This document shows, piece after piece, positions 1-8,235 of a stretch of 64,000 bases of DNA. Both the position numbers and the translations under genes were made by a program. Source of the stretch: an uncultured Tateyamaria sp. (GTDB lineage Bacteria > Pseudomonadota > Alphaproteobacteria > Rhodobacterales > Rhodobacteraceae); NCBI RefSeq assembly GCF_947503415.1, contig NZ_CANNDS010000001.1, positions 1,274,501 to 1,338,500 of the forward strand, in the 5' to 3' direction. Below the pieces are notes generated by a model. It was not told the DNA's origin, did not search any database, and saw only the letters and a list, made by a program, of their open reading frames with translations. Within the stretch, counting starts at the first letter, position 1. The number at the start of each line of letters is the position of its first letter.

Positions 1-14
1 GGTGCAGGACGCGT

Positions 15-57
15 GATATCCGTTTTCACGGATTTTTGTCCGTAATTGCGATATCCG
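15..57. promoter_or_regulatory. Candidate operator upstream of kbl
   Basis: An 8-bp direct repeat GATATCCG occurs at 15-22 and 50-57 (35 bp apart). Between the copies lies the inverted repeat ACGGA (28-32) / TCCGT (39-43). This is the kind of arrangement seen at regulator binding sites, and it sits about 55-95 bp before the kbl start. No regulator can be assigned from the sequence. An Lrp-type regulator is only a guess based on threonine catabolism. Confidence 0.3.
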
Positions 58-110
58 CTCTACCGGAATCACCTCCGAAATGTTAGACGCTGGGTCAAAG
101 GAGCACATCC

Positions 111-1298
111 ATGACCCAAGCCTTTCTGACCCATGTGACCGACACGCTGACCCAGATCGAAGCGGATGGGATGCTGAAGCGGGAGCGTGAGATCACGTCG
201 CCTCAGGGGGGGTGCATCGAGGTTGCCGGGCGCGAGGTTCTGAACCTGTGTGCCAACAATTACTTGGGTTTAGCCGATCATCCCGACCTGATTGCTGCGG
301 CGAAGGGGGCGATGGACAGTCACGGGTTTGGCATGGCGTCTGTGCGCTTTATTTGCGGGACGCAGGATCTGCACCGGGCATTGGAACACCGGATTGCGCG
401 CTTTCTGGGCAAGGACGATTCCATTCTGTTTGCCGCTTGCTTTGATGCCAATGGGGGCCTTTTCGAGCCGCTGTTGGGGTCCGAAGATGCCATCGTGTCG
501 GACGCCCTGAACCATGCGTCCATCATTGATGGGATACGGCTGTGTAAGGCCAAGCGCTATCGCTATGCCAACAACGATATGGACAGCCTGGAGAAGCAGT
601 TGCGCGCTGCCAAGTCGGATGGCGCGCGGCATATCATGATCGCCACGGATGGCGTGTTTTCCATGGACGGTTACCTGGCGAAGCTGCCTGAGATCACGGC
701 GCTGGCCCGCAATTTCGGCGCGCTGGTGATGGTGGATGATTGTCATGCGACGGGCTTCATGGGGCCGAAGGGGGAAGGGACCCCGGCCCATGCGGGCGTG
801 GATGTGGACATTCTGACGGGCACATTGGGCAAGGCGCTGGGCGGGTCGATTGGCGGCTATATCGCGGGGCCGCAGCCGGTAATTGATTTGCTGCGCCAGA
901 GGGCGCGGCCTTACCTGTTTTCGAACTCTTTGCCACCGGCGATTGTTGCGGCGGGAATAGAGGCAATCCGGTTGGTGGAAGAGGGCGACGCGCTGCGCGC
1001 GCAATTGTTTGACAACGCCGCGTATTGGCGCGCTGGTCTTGAGCGATTGGGCTTTGAACTGTTGCCAGGCGAGCATCCGATCATCCCCGTCATGCTGGGT
1101 GAGGCGCAGTTGGCGCAGGACATGGCGGCGCGGCTGTTTGAGGAAGGTGTCTATGTTTCGGGTTTCTTTTTTCCAGTTGTGCCACGCGGGCAGGCGCGCA
1201 TCCGGACGCAGATGAATGCGGCTCTGACACGGGCGGATTTGGACCGTGGCCTTGCTGCGTTCGAGGTCGCAGGTAAGGCTGTGGGTGTGCTGTCATGA
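111..1298 (+). CDS. kbl: Glycine C-acetyltransferase (2-amino-3-ketobutyrate CoA ligase)
   Basis: This PLP enzyme cleaves 2-amino-3-oxobutyrate with CoA to glycine and acetyl-CoA, the second step of threonine breakdown after Tdh. The 395-residue length is normal for the family. The aldolase-type fold I signature is visible: VDDCHATG near residues 208-215 and the PLP lysine in TLGKALGG (Lys241). AAAGGAG lies 8 bases before the ATG and supports the start. The gene begins a three-gene unit with a methyltransferase and tdh, and its stop overlaps the next start as ATGA. Identification is secure from motifs plus the linked tdh. Confidence 0.95.
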   Translation: MTQAFLTHVTDTLTQIEADGMLKREREITSPQGGCIEVAGREVLNLCANNYLGLADHPDLIAAAKGAMDSHGFGMASVRFICGTQDLHRALEHRIARFLGKDDSILFAACFDANGGLFEPLLGSEDAIVSDALNHASIIDGIRLCKAKRYRYANNDMDSLEKQLRAAKSDGARHIMIATDGVFSMDGYLAKLPEITALARNFGALVMVDDCHATGFMGPKGEGTPAHAGVDVDILTGTLGKALGGSIGGYIAGPQPVIDLLRQRARPYLFSNSLPPAIVAAGIEAIRLVEEGDALRAQLFDNAAYWRAGLERLGFELLPGEHPIIPVMLGEAQLAQDMAARLFEEGVYVSGFFFPVVPRGQARIRTQMNAALTRADLDRGLAAFEVAGKAVGVLS

Positions 1299-1903
1299 GC
1301 ATTGGTGTGGAGGTTGAACGGGGCTATGCGGCGCAAGCGCCTGCGTTGATTGCGCAATATGACGCGGTGCCGTCCGATGCGATCTATGCTGGCGTGAAGG
1401 ACCTGTTTCCGGCTGCACCTGTGCGTGTGCTGGATGTGGGGTCTGGCAGTGGGCGCGACACCGAATGGTTCGCCGCGTTGGGCCATGATGTGACGGCTGT
1501 GGATCCGGTTGCGGCCTTTGTGACCGAGACGATGCGGCGCGCCCCTGCAGCAACCATTTCGCGGGACCGGTTGCCGGAATTGCGGACCGTGCGGGGGCGG
1601 TATGATCTGATCCTTGTGAATGCAGTGTGGCAGCATGTTGCGCCCGGTGATCGCCCCGCGGCACTGGCCCGTTTGACCGGGCTTTTGGCTGCTGGTGGGC
1701 GCATGGTTTTGTCCTTGCGTCATGGGCGTGGGCACCCGGAGCGACCGGTGGTCGGGATTGATACAGAGGCCACCTTGGCGCAAGCCGACGCACTTGGCCT
1801 GACCCTTTTGAGACGCAAGGAAAAACAGTCTTTGCAACAGGGAAACCGTGCGGCGGATGTGACGTGGACCTGGCTGGTGTTTGAGCGGGGGGCAGCAGCA
1901 TGA
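1295..1903 (+). CDS. Class I SAM-dependent methyltransferase
   Basis: This 202-residue protein has the SAM-binding motif [14 protein letters not shown] at residues 45-56 and an acidic strand-2 end (TAVDP, near 68-72), as in small soluble Rossmann methyltransferases. The substrate is unknown. It overlaps kbl (ATGA) upstream and tdh (ATGA) downstream, so its translation is coupled to both threonine-catabolic genes. Nothing in the known kbl/tdh pathway needs a methyl transfer, so its role there is open. It could act on a damaged intermediate or could simply be co-transcribed. Confidence 0.85.
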   Translation: MSIGVEVERGYAAQAPALIAQYDAVPSDAIYAGVKDLFPAAPVRVLDVGSGSGRDTEWFAALGHDVTAVDPVAAFVTETMRRAPAATISRDRLPELRTVRGRYDLILVNAVWQHVAPGDRPAALARLTGLLAAGGRMVLSLRHGRGHPERPVVGIDTEATLAQADALGLTLLRRKEKQSLQQGNRAADVTWTWLVFERGAAA

Positions 1904-2934
1904 ACCAGATGATGGCGCTTGAAAAAACTTACCCGCGAGAAGGGCTGTGGAAAGTCGCGGCCCCGGTGCCGGAGATTGGACCCGACGATGTGTTGATCCG
2001 GGTGAAGAAAACCGGGATTTGCGGGACCGATATTCACATCTGGAATTGGGATGCGTGGGCTTCGGCCACTGTGCCGACGCCGTTGATCACGGGGCATGAA
2101 TTTGCCGGTGAGATTGTGGATATGGGCCGGAATGTCGAAGAGTTGGCGCTGGGCCAGCGCTGTTCGGGGGAGGGGCATCTGATCGGCACCACCTCGCGTC
2201 AGAGCCGCGCGGGCAAGTTTCATCTGGATCCGGCGACGCGCGGGATCGGCGTGAATGAGCAGGGGGCCTTTGCCGAATATCTGCGGCTGCCTGCCTTCAA
2301 CGTGGTGCCGCTGCCGGATGAGATAGACGACGATATCGGGGCCATTCTGGACCCGCTCGGGAATGCGGTTCACACCGCGCTGAGTTTTGATCTGATTGGA
2401 GAAGATGTTCTGGTGACGGGCGCTGGACCTATCGGGATCATGGCCGCCGCTGTCGCGCGGCATGTGGGTGCGCGGAACGTGGTGATCACGGATGTGAACC
2501 CGGACCGGCTGGCGTTGGCGGCGCGTGTGGCAGACGTGCTGCCGGTCAATGTCGCCGAGCAGAAACTGGTCGATGTGATGCCGGGATTGAAGATGACCCA
2601 AGGCTTTGACGTGGGTCTTGAGATGTCGGGCAATCAGCAAGCGCTCGACCAGATGGTCGAGGCGATGACCATGGGCGGACGCATTGCGATGTTGGGGATT
2701 CCGCCCGGCAAGAGCCCGGTAGATTGGAGCCGGATTGTGTTCAAGGCCATCACCATCAAGGGCGTCTATGGGCGCGAGATTTTCGAGACCTGGTACAAGA
2801 TGATTGCGATGTTGCAGAACGGGCTGGATGTGTCGGGCGTGATCACGCACCGGTTCAAGGCGACCGAGTTCGAGGCCGGGTTTGCGGCGATGAAGTCGGG
2901 CTCTTCTGGCAAGGTTGTATTGGACTGGACCTGA
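1900..2934 (+). CDS. tdh: L-threonine 3-dehydrogenase
   Basis: This zinc-dependent medium-chain dehydrogenase oxidises threonine to 2-amino-3-oxobutyrate with NAD. It has 344 residues. Catalytic-zinc ligands are present: Cys41 in GICGTD and His66-Glu67 in GHE. A Rossmann motif GAGPIG follows near residue 174. The loop that in Escherichia coli Tdh carries four cysteines for a structural zinc (residues about 94-110 here) reads with G, S, S and D at those positions, so the structural zinc is probably absent. The gene is the last of the kbl unit and is followed by a palindromic repeat. Assignment to Tdh rests on similarity and on linkage to kbl. Confidence 0.93.
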   Translation: MNQMMALEKTYPREGLWKVAAPVPEIGPDDVLIRVKKTGICGTDIHIWNWDAWASATVPTPLITGHEFAGEIVDMGRNVEELALGQRCSGEGHLIGTTSRQSRAGKFHLDPATRGIGVNEQGAFAEYLRLPAFNVVPLPDEIDDDIGAILDPLGNAVHTALSFDLIGEDVLVTGAGPIGIMAAAVARHVGARNVVITDVNPDRLALAARVADVLPVNVAEQKLVDVMPGLKMTQGFDVGLEMSGNQQALDQMVEAMTMGGRIAMLGIPPGKSPVDWSRIVFKAITIKGVYGREIFETWYKMIAMLQNGLDVSGVITHRFKATEFEAGFAAMKSGSSGKVVLDWT

Positions 2935-2939
2935 GGGTT

Positions 2940-2963
2940 GGGCGGACGACACGTCCGCCTTAC
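2940..2963. repeat. REP-like palindrome, copy 1
   Basis: GGCGGAC (2941-2947), loop GACAC, GTCCGCC (2953-2959), then TTAC. The 24 bases are identical to copy 2 at 3703-3726, and the two copies bracket the phosphatase gene. The terminal TTA supplies that gene's stop codon on the minus strand. It may also act as a transcription terminator for tdh. Confidence 0.85.
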
Positions 2964-3685
2964 GGGGTCAGCGCCTGACGTCCCTGGTCCGTCAACAGCC
3001 AGACCTTGCCCCCTTCGAACACCGCCGCGGTCAGGGGCTTGCCGTAACCCGCGCCGCTGTCGAGGTTGACCCGGTTGCCGTAGTGCGTTGCTTCATCGAC
3101 CGGGGTGTGGCCATGCACGATCAGCTTGGGGTGCGGCACCGTGCTGTTATGAAAGTCCTGCCTGATCCAGAGCAGGTCTTCTTCCGTCTGATCCTTGATC
3201 GCGACGCCAGGGCGGATACCCGCGTGCACGAACATGATGTCCCCCACGATGTGCATCAGGCGAAGGTCGCGCAGGAAGGTCAGGTGGGCGTCGGGTACGG
3301 CGGCACGGGCATCCGCCTGCACGTCCTTTTCCCGCCGGTGGCCGCTGGCGTCGACACCGTAGGAGGCCAGTGTTGTATTGCCGCCAAGGCGGTCGTGCAG
3401 CCAGTACAGCTCGACCATCATGTGGGGGTCGTGCCGGATCGGGTTGCCCATGAACCATTCGAACATACGGTCGTGGTTGCCCTTGAGGAACGTCCAGTTG
3501 CGCCCTGTGTCCCGCCCAGCGATCAATGTGTCGAGTGTGGTGCGGCTGTCGGGGCCTCGGTCGGTGTAATCACCCAGAAAGACGATCTGCGCGTCTGTGC
3601 CGCCATCCGCTTGGATCAGGGACAGGACGCGGTCCAGTTCGGCCTGTTGGCCGTGGATGTCGCCGATGGCGTAGATGGGGGGCAT
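2960..3685 (-). CDS. Metallophosphoesterase (PPP-type serine/threonine phosphatase family)
   Basis: This 241-residue protein shows the calcineurin-like dimetal motifs in order: GDIHG (residues 8-12), GDYTDRG, GNHD and a C-terminal GHT. It belongs to the short bacterial PPP/ApaH-related phosphatases. The substrate may be a phosphoprotein or a small phosphorylated molecule and cannot be read from sequence. The ATG at 3685 gives the normal start. The possible upstream GTG lies inside a palindromic repeat and is rejected. The gene is bracketed by two identical 24-bp palindromes, and the stop codon is part of the downstream copy. Confidence 0.85.
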   Translation of the reverse strand: MPPIYAIGDIHGQQAELDRVLSLIQADGGTDAQIVFLGDYTDRGPDSRTTLDTLIAGRDTGRNWTFLKGNHDRMFEWFMGNPIRHDPHMMVELYWLHDRLGGNTTLASYGVDASGHRREKDVQADARAAVPDAHLTFLRDLRLMHIVGDIMFVHAGIRPGVAIKDQTEEDLLWIRQDFHNSTVPHPKLIVHGHTPVDEATHYGNRVNLDSGAGYGKPLTAAVFEGGKVWLLTDQGRQALTP

Positions 3686-3702
3686 GGGTGCGCTTTCGTA
3701 TG

Positions 3703-3726
3703 GGGCGGACGACACGTCCGCCTTAC
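3703..3726. repeat. REP-like palindrome, copy 2
   Basis: GGCGGAC (3704-3710), GACAC, GTCCGCC (3716-3722), TTAC. It is an exact 24-base match to copy 1 and lies between the LysE-type gene and the phosphatase start. Confidence 0.85.
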
Positions 3727-3738
3727 CGGGTTTCGCCC

Positions 3739-4365
3739 CTAGCGGTCCAGAGCGACCGTGAGGCCGAGCCCTACGAGGATCGAGCCGCCCATCGCTTTGG
3801 CCCGCGCAGTGGCGTTTTCCGACTGCGCCACGAGGGTCGAGATGCGGTGCGCTAGCGCTACGCAGATCAGGTCAGCGCTGGAGAAGATGATGTTGACGGC
3901 CGTGCCAAGGATCAGGAGTTGCGCCCAGATCGGCAGCGCCGCAGCCGGGTCCGAGAACTGCGGCAGGAAGGCCACGAAAAAGAGCGCAGTTTTCGGGTTC
4001 AGCACCTCGACCATCACGCTTTGGCGGAAGGCGCGTTTGGGGTCTTTGCCCGTCTGTGGTTCGGCGTGAACACGGGTATTGCGGGTGCGGATCATCTGGA
4101 TGCCAAGCCAGATCAGGTAGGCCGCGCCGACGAATTTGAGCGCAACATACAGCGGCGGGACCAGATCGAACAGGACGGCGAGGCCGAACGCGGCGGCAAT
4201 GACGTGCACGTAGCCACCCATATGAAGGCCAAGCGCTGCCATCAGGCCACCCCTTGCCCCACGCGCCAGTGTTTGCGCTGTGGCGTAGAGCATTGCCGGG
4301 CCGGGGATGTAGGCAAAGATCGCGGTTGCGACGACGAAGGCGAGCAAGGTTTCGAGTGAAGGCAT
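3739..4365 (-). CDS. LysE/RhtB-family amino-acid exporter
   Basis: This is a 208-residue integral membrane protein with about six hydrophobic segments. The family signature at the N-terminus is PGPAMLY (residues about 20-26), and a conserved mid-region NPKTALFF follows. The family exports amino acids such as lysine, threonine or homoserine lactones; the substrate here is unknown. ATG 4365 is preferred over an in-frame GTG at 4374; neither has a strong ribosome site. REP-like palindromes lie on both sides. The same strand carries a sulfotransferase upstream, with no evidence of functional linkage. Confidence 0.87.
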   Translation of the reverse strand: MPSLETLLAFVVATAIFAYIPGPAMLYATAQTLARGARGGLMAALGLHMGGYVHVIAAAFGLAVLFDLVPPLYVALKFVGAAYLIWLGIQMIRTRNTRVHAEPQTGKDPKRAFRQSVMVEVLNPKTALFFVAFLPQFSDPAAALPIWAQLLILGTAVNIIFSSADLICVALAHRISTLVAQSENATARAKAMGGSILVGLGLTVALDR

Positions 4366-4398
4366 GGCGGGCACCGTAGCAATATTGCGGTGGGGGGC

Positions 4399-4423
4399 AA
4401 GGCGGAGGATGCCTCCGCCTTAC
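4399..4423. repeat. REP-like palindrome, copy 3
   Basis: AAGGCGGAGG (4399-4408), loop ATG, CCTCCGCCTT (4412-4421), then AC. The 10-bp stem is perfect. It lies just beyond the 3' end of the sulfotransferase gene. Confidence 0.85.
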
Positions 4424-4430
4424 GAGGTGC

Positions 4431-5162
4431 TCAGGTCGCGGTGTCGGCTTTGAAACGGGTGATCCAGTCTGCGTTGATTGCGTCAGCGAGGGGGGCCGTG
4501 GCTGGTTTGGGTTCGCCCGCTATGGGCAGGTCGAGGAAGGCGAGTGTTTTGTGCAGCGCCTCTGCCGGGTTGGCTGCTAAGGCGTCGTAGGTGAGCCGCA
4601 TGGGGGCAATGTCTTGCTCGGCAAACCAAGCCTCCCATTCTGCGTCATAGGTGGTGAGGGCGTCCCGTTCCGCGGCGATGGCCTGTGGGTCGTAATGCGG
4701 TGTTTGTCCTTGGCCCGTGCGTTCGAGGTCTGATCCGTCGGCGTTGCGGTGCCAGAGGCCGCTTTGCGCCGCGCGGACGAGGGAGACGGCTTGGGCCACT
4801 TTGTCGGCGCGGTGCAGGTGGATGTACTTGGTGGGGCCGAATTGTGCGGCGATGGCGGCGGTATCACTGGTTGCCAGCGGGTGCGTGGCGCGCAGTTGGG
4901 CAATGAAGAACGGGGCGCTGTGGCGTTGCAGGCGGAGGCCGAAGATATTGGTGCCGCCACGACCCTTGATGGTGGCGGCGGTGAAGATGTCTGTAAGCGG
5001 TGTGGCCGAGGGCAGGTCGAGGCCCCTGCACCAATCCTCAAGTGATGGGCGATGGAACCATGATTGCGGATGGCCCGCGACGCCGCTGTCGCGCAGGAGG
5101 GTGCAGAGCAAAGTACTGCCGCTGCGGGGACTTGTGCACAGGATGTAGGCTGCGGGTGGCAT
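4431..5162 (-). CDS. Stf0-type sulfotransferase
   Basis: The protein has 243 residues. An N-terminal PAPS-binding loop of the form TSPRSGSTLL (residues about 8-17) is typical of sulfotransferases. The following HPQSWF and a mid-protein HLHRADKVAQAVS segment resemble Stf0 trehalose sulfotransferases. The family transfers sulfate from PAPS to carbohydrate-type acceptors; the acceptor here is unknown. Start at 5162 is chosen because AAGGA lies 6 bases upstream. The in-frame ATG at 5186 has no such site. Neighbours give no pathway context, and palindromes flank both ends. Confidence 0.82.
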   Translation of the reverse strand: MPPAAYILCTSPRSGSTLLCTLLRDSGVAGHPQSWFHRPSLEDWCRGLDLPSATPLTDIFTAATIKGRGGTNIFGLRLQRHSAPFFIAQLRATHPLATSDTAAIAAQFGPTKYIHLHRADKVAQAVSLVRAAQSGLWHRNADGSDLERTGQGQTPHYDPQAIAAERDALTTYDAEWEAWFAEQDIAPMRLTYDALAANPAEALHKTLAFLDLPIAGEPKPATAPLADAINADWITRFKADTAT

Positions 5163-5212
5163 GGACGGTCCTTGCGGTTCGCCCATGCTTGTAGGTCAGT
5201 TCGGGGGTGATC

Positions 5213-5236
5213 GTAAGGCGGAGGTGTCCTCCGCCC
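5213..5236. repeat. REP-like palindrome, copy 4
   Basis: GTAAGGCGGAGG (5213-5224), TGT, CCTCCGCC (5228-5235). The right arm lacks the usual TTAC end. It lies between serA and the sulfotransferase. Confidence 0.8.
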
Positions 5237-5265
5237 CGCACGTCAGGCCCCGTTCGTGCGCCCCG

Positions 5266-6861
5266 TCATTGGGCAACATCGAAGGCCAGCGGTTTGACCT
5301 GCGTGAACATGCCGGTGCCGTCCAGTGTGTTCAGCACGTCGCTGGGGATCGGGTCGTCGACATAAAGCAGCGCGATGGCTTCGCCGCCGACATCCGCGCG
5401 GCCCAGCGTGAAGTTCGCGATGTTCACGCCGTTCTTGCCCATCGTGTTGCCCAGAAGGCCGATGATGCCCGGCACGTCCTCGTTCGTGGTGTAGAGCATG
5501 TTGGCGCCAATCTCGGCATCGATGTTGATGCCCTTGATCTGGATGAAGCGCGGTTTGCCGTCCGAGAAGACCGTGCCCGCGACGGACCTTTCGCGCTTGT
5601 CGGTCACGACCGTGACTTTGATATACCCCTCGAACGCGCCGGACTTTTCCTGGTTCGTGGTGGAGATCTGGATGCCGCGTTCCTTGGCGATGACGGGGGC
5701 GGAGACCATGTTCACATCCGGGTTGGCGCGCTTCATGATGCCCGCGATCACGCCGCAGTTCAGCGCATCTAGGTTCATGGTGGAGACCACGCCATCATAG
5801 AGGATGTTGATCGCCTTGATCGGTTCGTCCGTCATCTGGCCGATGAAGCTGCCCAGATGACCGGCGAGCTTGACCCAGGGGCCCATGACTTTCGCCTCTT
5901 CCGCCGTCACGGAGGGCATGTTGAGCGCGTTTTCGACGGCACCGGTGAGCAGGTAATTGGCCATTTGCTCGGCCACTTGCAGGGCGACGTTTTCCTGCGC
6001 CTCCGTGGTGGCCGCGCCAAGGTGGGGCGTGACGACGACGTTGGGCAGATTGAACAGCGCGTTTTCCTTGGCGGGTTCTTCGGCGAACACATCGAAGGCG
6101 GCCCCTGCCACGTGGCCGGATTTGAGGGCTGCTGCCAGTGCTTCTTCGTCCACGAGGCCGCCACGGGCGCAGTTGATGATCCGCACGCCGGGTTTCATCA
6201 TCGCGATGCGGTCTGCGGTGATCATATTGGCGGTCTGCTCGGTTTTCGGCACGTGCAGGGTGATGAAGTCGGCACGCTTGATCAGGTCCTCAAGTTCGAC
6301 CTTTTCGACGCCCATTTTGTCGGCTTTTTCTTCGCCCAGGAAGGGGTCGTAGGCCAGCACCTTCATCTTGAGGCCGCGGGCGCGATCACAGACGATGCCA
6401 CCGATATTACCTGCACCAATGACGCCGAGCGTTTTGCCCGTCAACTCGGTGCCCATGAACTTGGACTTTTCCCATTTGCCTGCGTGGGTCGATTCCGACG
6501 CTTCAGGGATTTGGCGGGCGACGGCGAACATCATTGCGATGGCGTGTTCGGCGGTTGTGATCATGTTGCCGAAGGGCGTGTTCATCACGATCACGCCTTT
6601 TTTGCTGGCCTCTTCCTTGTCGATATTGTCGGTGCCTATACCCGCGCGGCCGATGACCTTGAGGTTGGTGGCATTCTTCAGGATCGTTGGTGTGACACGT
6701 GTGGCGGATCGAATGGCGAGGCCGTCATAGTTGCCGATGACCTCGGCCAGTTTGTCCTTGTCTTTGCCAAGGTCAGGTTGGAAGACGACCTCGATCCCGC
6801 GGTCGCGGAAGATTTGCACGGCGGCTTCGGAGAGTTTGTCAGAGATGAGTACTTTGGGCAT
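5266..6861 (-). CDS. serA: D-3-phosphoglycerate dehydrogenase
   Basis: SerA oxidises 3-phosphoglycerate to 3-phosphohydroxypyruvate, the first step of serine synthesis. The 531-residue length matches the long type with a C-terminal ACT domain. A split substrate domain surrounds the NAD-binding motif GVIGAGNIGG. Catalytic Arg (NCARGGLVDE), Glu and His (TPHLGAAT) segments are present. An ASB domain is followed by an ACT domain (about residues 455-531). ATG 6861 gives the standard N-terminus MPKVLISD. serC lies upstream on the same strand, separated by 71 bases holding two palindromes, so the two are probably co-transcribed. Confidence 0.96.
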   Translation of the reverse strand: MPKVLISDKLSEAAVQIFRDRGIEVVFQPDLGKDKDKLAEVIGNYDGLAIRSATRVTPTILKNATNLKVIGRAGIGTDNIDKEEASKKGVIVMNTPFGNMITTAEHAIAMMFAVARQIPEASESTHAGKWEKSKFMGTELTGKTLGVIGAGNIGGIVCDRARGLKMKVLAYDPFLGEEKADKMGVEKVELEDLIKRADFITLHVPKTEQTANMITADRIAMMKPGVRIINCARGGLVDEEALAAALKSGHVAGAAFDVFAEEPAKENALFNLPNVVVTPHLGAATTEAQENVALQVAEQMANYLLTGAVENALNMPSVTAEEAKVMGPWVKLAGHLGSFIGQMTDEPIKAINILYDGVVSTMNLDALNCGVIAGIMKRANPDVNMVSAPVIAKERGIQISTTNQEKSGAFEGYIKVTVVTDKRERSVAGTVFSDGKPRFIQIKGINIDAEIGANMLYTTNEDVPGIIGLLGNTMGKNGVNIANFTLGRADVGGEAIALLYVDDPIPSDVLNTLDGTGMFTQVKPLAFDVAQ

Positions 6862-6875
6862 TGTCTTGTCCTTGC

Positions 6876-6903
6876 GTAAGTGCCGGGCTGAAGCCCGGCC
6901 TAC
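6876..6903. repeat. REP-like palindrome, variant copy 5
   Basis: GTAAGT, then GCCGGGCT (6882-6889), GA, AGCCCGGC (6892-6899), then CTAC. The ends match the REP-like family but the stem sequence differs. It lies between serC and serA. Confidence 0.7.
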
Positions 6904-6920
6904 GGAATTGGGGGATAGCG

Positions 6921-6942
6921 GTAGGGCGGACTTCAGCCCGCC
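6921..6942. repeat. REP-like palindrome, variant copy 6
   Basis: GTAGGGCGGA and CCCGCC arms flank a short loop, making an imperfect hairpin. It overlaps the last codons and the stop of serC. Confidence 0.65.
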
Positions 6943-8075
6943 GCGATTTCGGTCTCGAACGCGTGGGCGAGCCAGGGCAGCATCGCTTCGATGTCTGCTG
7001 TCTCGACCGTGCCGCCGCACCAGATGCGCAGGCCCGGAGGGGCGTCGCGGTAGGCGCCGATGTCGAGGGCCACGTTTTCGTCCGCAAGCCGTTTTGCGAC
7101 GGCCTTGGCGAAGGCGGCACCGTCCGTGATCCGGTCGTCTGTGAACTTGAGGCAGACGGAGGTGGTGGACCGTGTGGAAGGGTCAACGGCGAGGTTGTCG
7201 ATCCAGTCGTGGCTGTCGCAGAAGTCCCAGACCGCTTTTGCATTGGCGTCGGCGCGGGCGATCAGGCCTTTGAGTCCACCGACCTCGCGCGCCCAGTTGA
7301 GCGAGAAGAGGTAGTCTTCGACTGCGAGCATCGACGGTGTATTGATGGTTTCGCCGACGAAAATCCCTTCGATCAATTTGCCGCCTTTGGTCAGCCGGAA
7401 GATCTTGGGCAAGGGCCACGGGGGCGTGTAGTTTTCCAGCCGTTCCACGGCGCGGGGGGACAGGATCAGCATGCCGTGGGCCGCTTCGCCGCCCAGCACT
7501 TTTTGCCAGCTGAACGTCGTCACATCGAGCTTGTCCCACGGCAGGTCCATCGCGAAGGCGGCGGAGGTTGCGTCGCAGAGTGTGAGCCCGGCGCGATCTG
7601 CCGGGATCGCGTCGCCATTTGCCATGCGCACGCCGGAGGTCGTGCCGTTCCATGTGAAGCAGACATCGTTGTCGTAGTTCAGGGCGGCCATGTCCACGAT
7701 GTGCCCGTAGTCGGCGGTGTGGACGGTGTGTTCAATTTTCAGTTGCTTGGCCACGTCCGTGACCCAGCCCGCGCCGAAGCTTTCCCATGCGACCATGTCC
7801 GCGTGGCGCTCGCCCAGCAGCGACCACATCGCCATTTCAAAAGCGCCGGTGTCGGAAGCGGGCACGATGCCGATCTTGTAGTCGGCAGGTACGCCGAGGA
7901 TGTCGCGCGTATCTTCGATTGCCTGTTTGAGTTTCGCCTTGCCCACGGCAGCCCGGTGCGAGCGGCCAAGGGGCGCGTCAGCCAATGCGGTCAGGTCATG
8001 GGTGGGGGGTTTGGCGCAAGGGCCAGAGGAAAAACGCGGGTTTGCCGGCCGCGTTGCCGGTGCTTGAGTAGCCAT
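6933..8075 (-). CDS. serC: Phosphoserine aminotransferase
   Basis: SerC transaminates 3-phosphohydroxypyruvate to phosphoserine with glutamate, using PLP. The 380-residue protein is of the alphaproteobacterial long type. Visible landmarks are FSSGPCAKP near the N-terminus and the PLP-lysine region [11 protein letters not shown] (about residues 189-199). The ATG is preceded by AAGGA (8085-8089) inside a conserved leader RNA with two hairpins. serA follows on the same strand, and serB is divergent on the other side. The last codons run into a palindromic repeat. Confidence 0.96.
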   Translation of the reverse strand: MATQAPATRPANPRFSSGPCAKPPTHDLTALADAPLGRSHRAAVGKAKLKQAIEDTRDILGVPADYKIGIVPASDTGAFEMAMWSLLGERHADMVAWESFGAGWVTDVAKQLKIEHTVHTADYGHIVDMAALNYDNDVCFTWNGTTSGVRMANGDAIPADRAGLTLCDATSAAFAMDLPWDKLDVTTFSWQKVLGGEAAHGMLILSPRAVERLENYTPPWPLPKIFRLTKGGKLIEGIFVGETINTPSMLAVEDYLFSLNWAREVGGLKGLIARADANAKAVWDFCDSHDWIDNLAVDPSTRSTTSVCLKFTDDRITDGAAFAKAVAKRLADENVALDIGAYRDAPPGLRIWCGGTVETADIEAMLPWLAHAFETEIAAG

Positions 8076-8079
8076 CTGA

Positions 8080-8150
8080 TGTTATCCTTACAGATATGCG
8101 CCCTTCGTTGGGGAAGGGTGTCCCACTGCGGCATGTACGGGTGGGCTTGG
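8080..8150 (-). ncRNA. serC leader RNA motif
   Basis: Upstream of serC the transcript can form two hairpins. The first is CCCAC (8145-8141) with GTGGG (8126-8122). The second is CCCTTC (8118-8113) with GAAGGG (8106-8101). After these comes GCGCATATCTGTAAGGATAAC containing the ribosome site. The order of elements and the sequence of the second hairpin fit the serC RNA motif described in alphaproteobacteria as a candidate cis-regulatory leader. The ligand of that motif is not established as far as I know. A covariance-model search against the Rfam serC family would settle it. Confidence 0.8.
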
Positions 8151-8235
8151 GGTGGTGCAACCGGGAATCCGGGGCTATAGCGCCGCTTGAGCATTTATTT
8201 GCGACATGCCTGTCGCGTATCGGAAACTGACCTTC

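Noticed and set aside
3686-3715. Upstream GTG start for the metallophosphoesterase
   Set aside because: The GTG lies in a palindromic repeat and would add residues before the conserved MPPIYAIGDIHG start.
5857-6879. 340-codon open frame on the plus strand opposite serA
   Set aside because: High GC makes long antisense frames common. Its composition is rich in His, Gly and Phe without any family pattern, and serA explains the region.
6861-8180. Long open frame on the plus strand opposite serC
   Set aside because: It is the antisense shadow of serC, with no ribosome site or recognisable domain; serC on the minus strand is clear.
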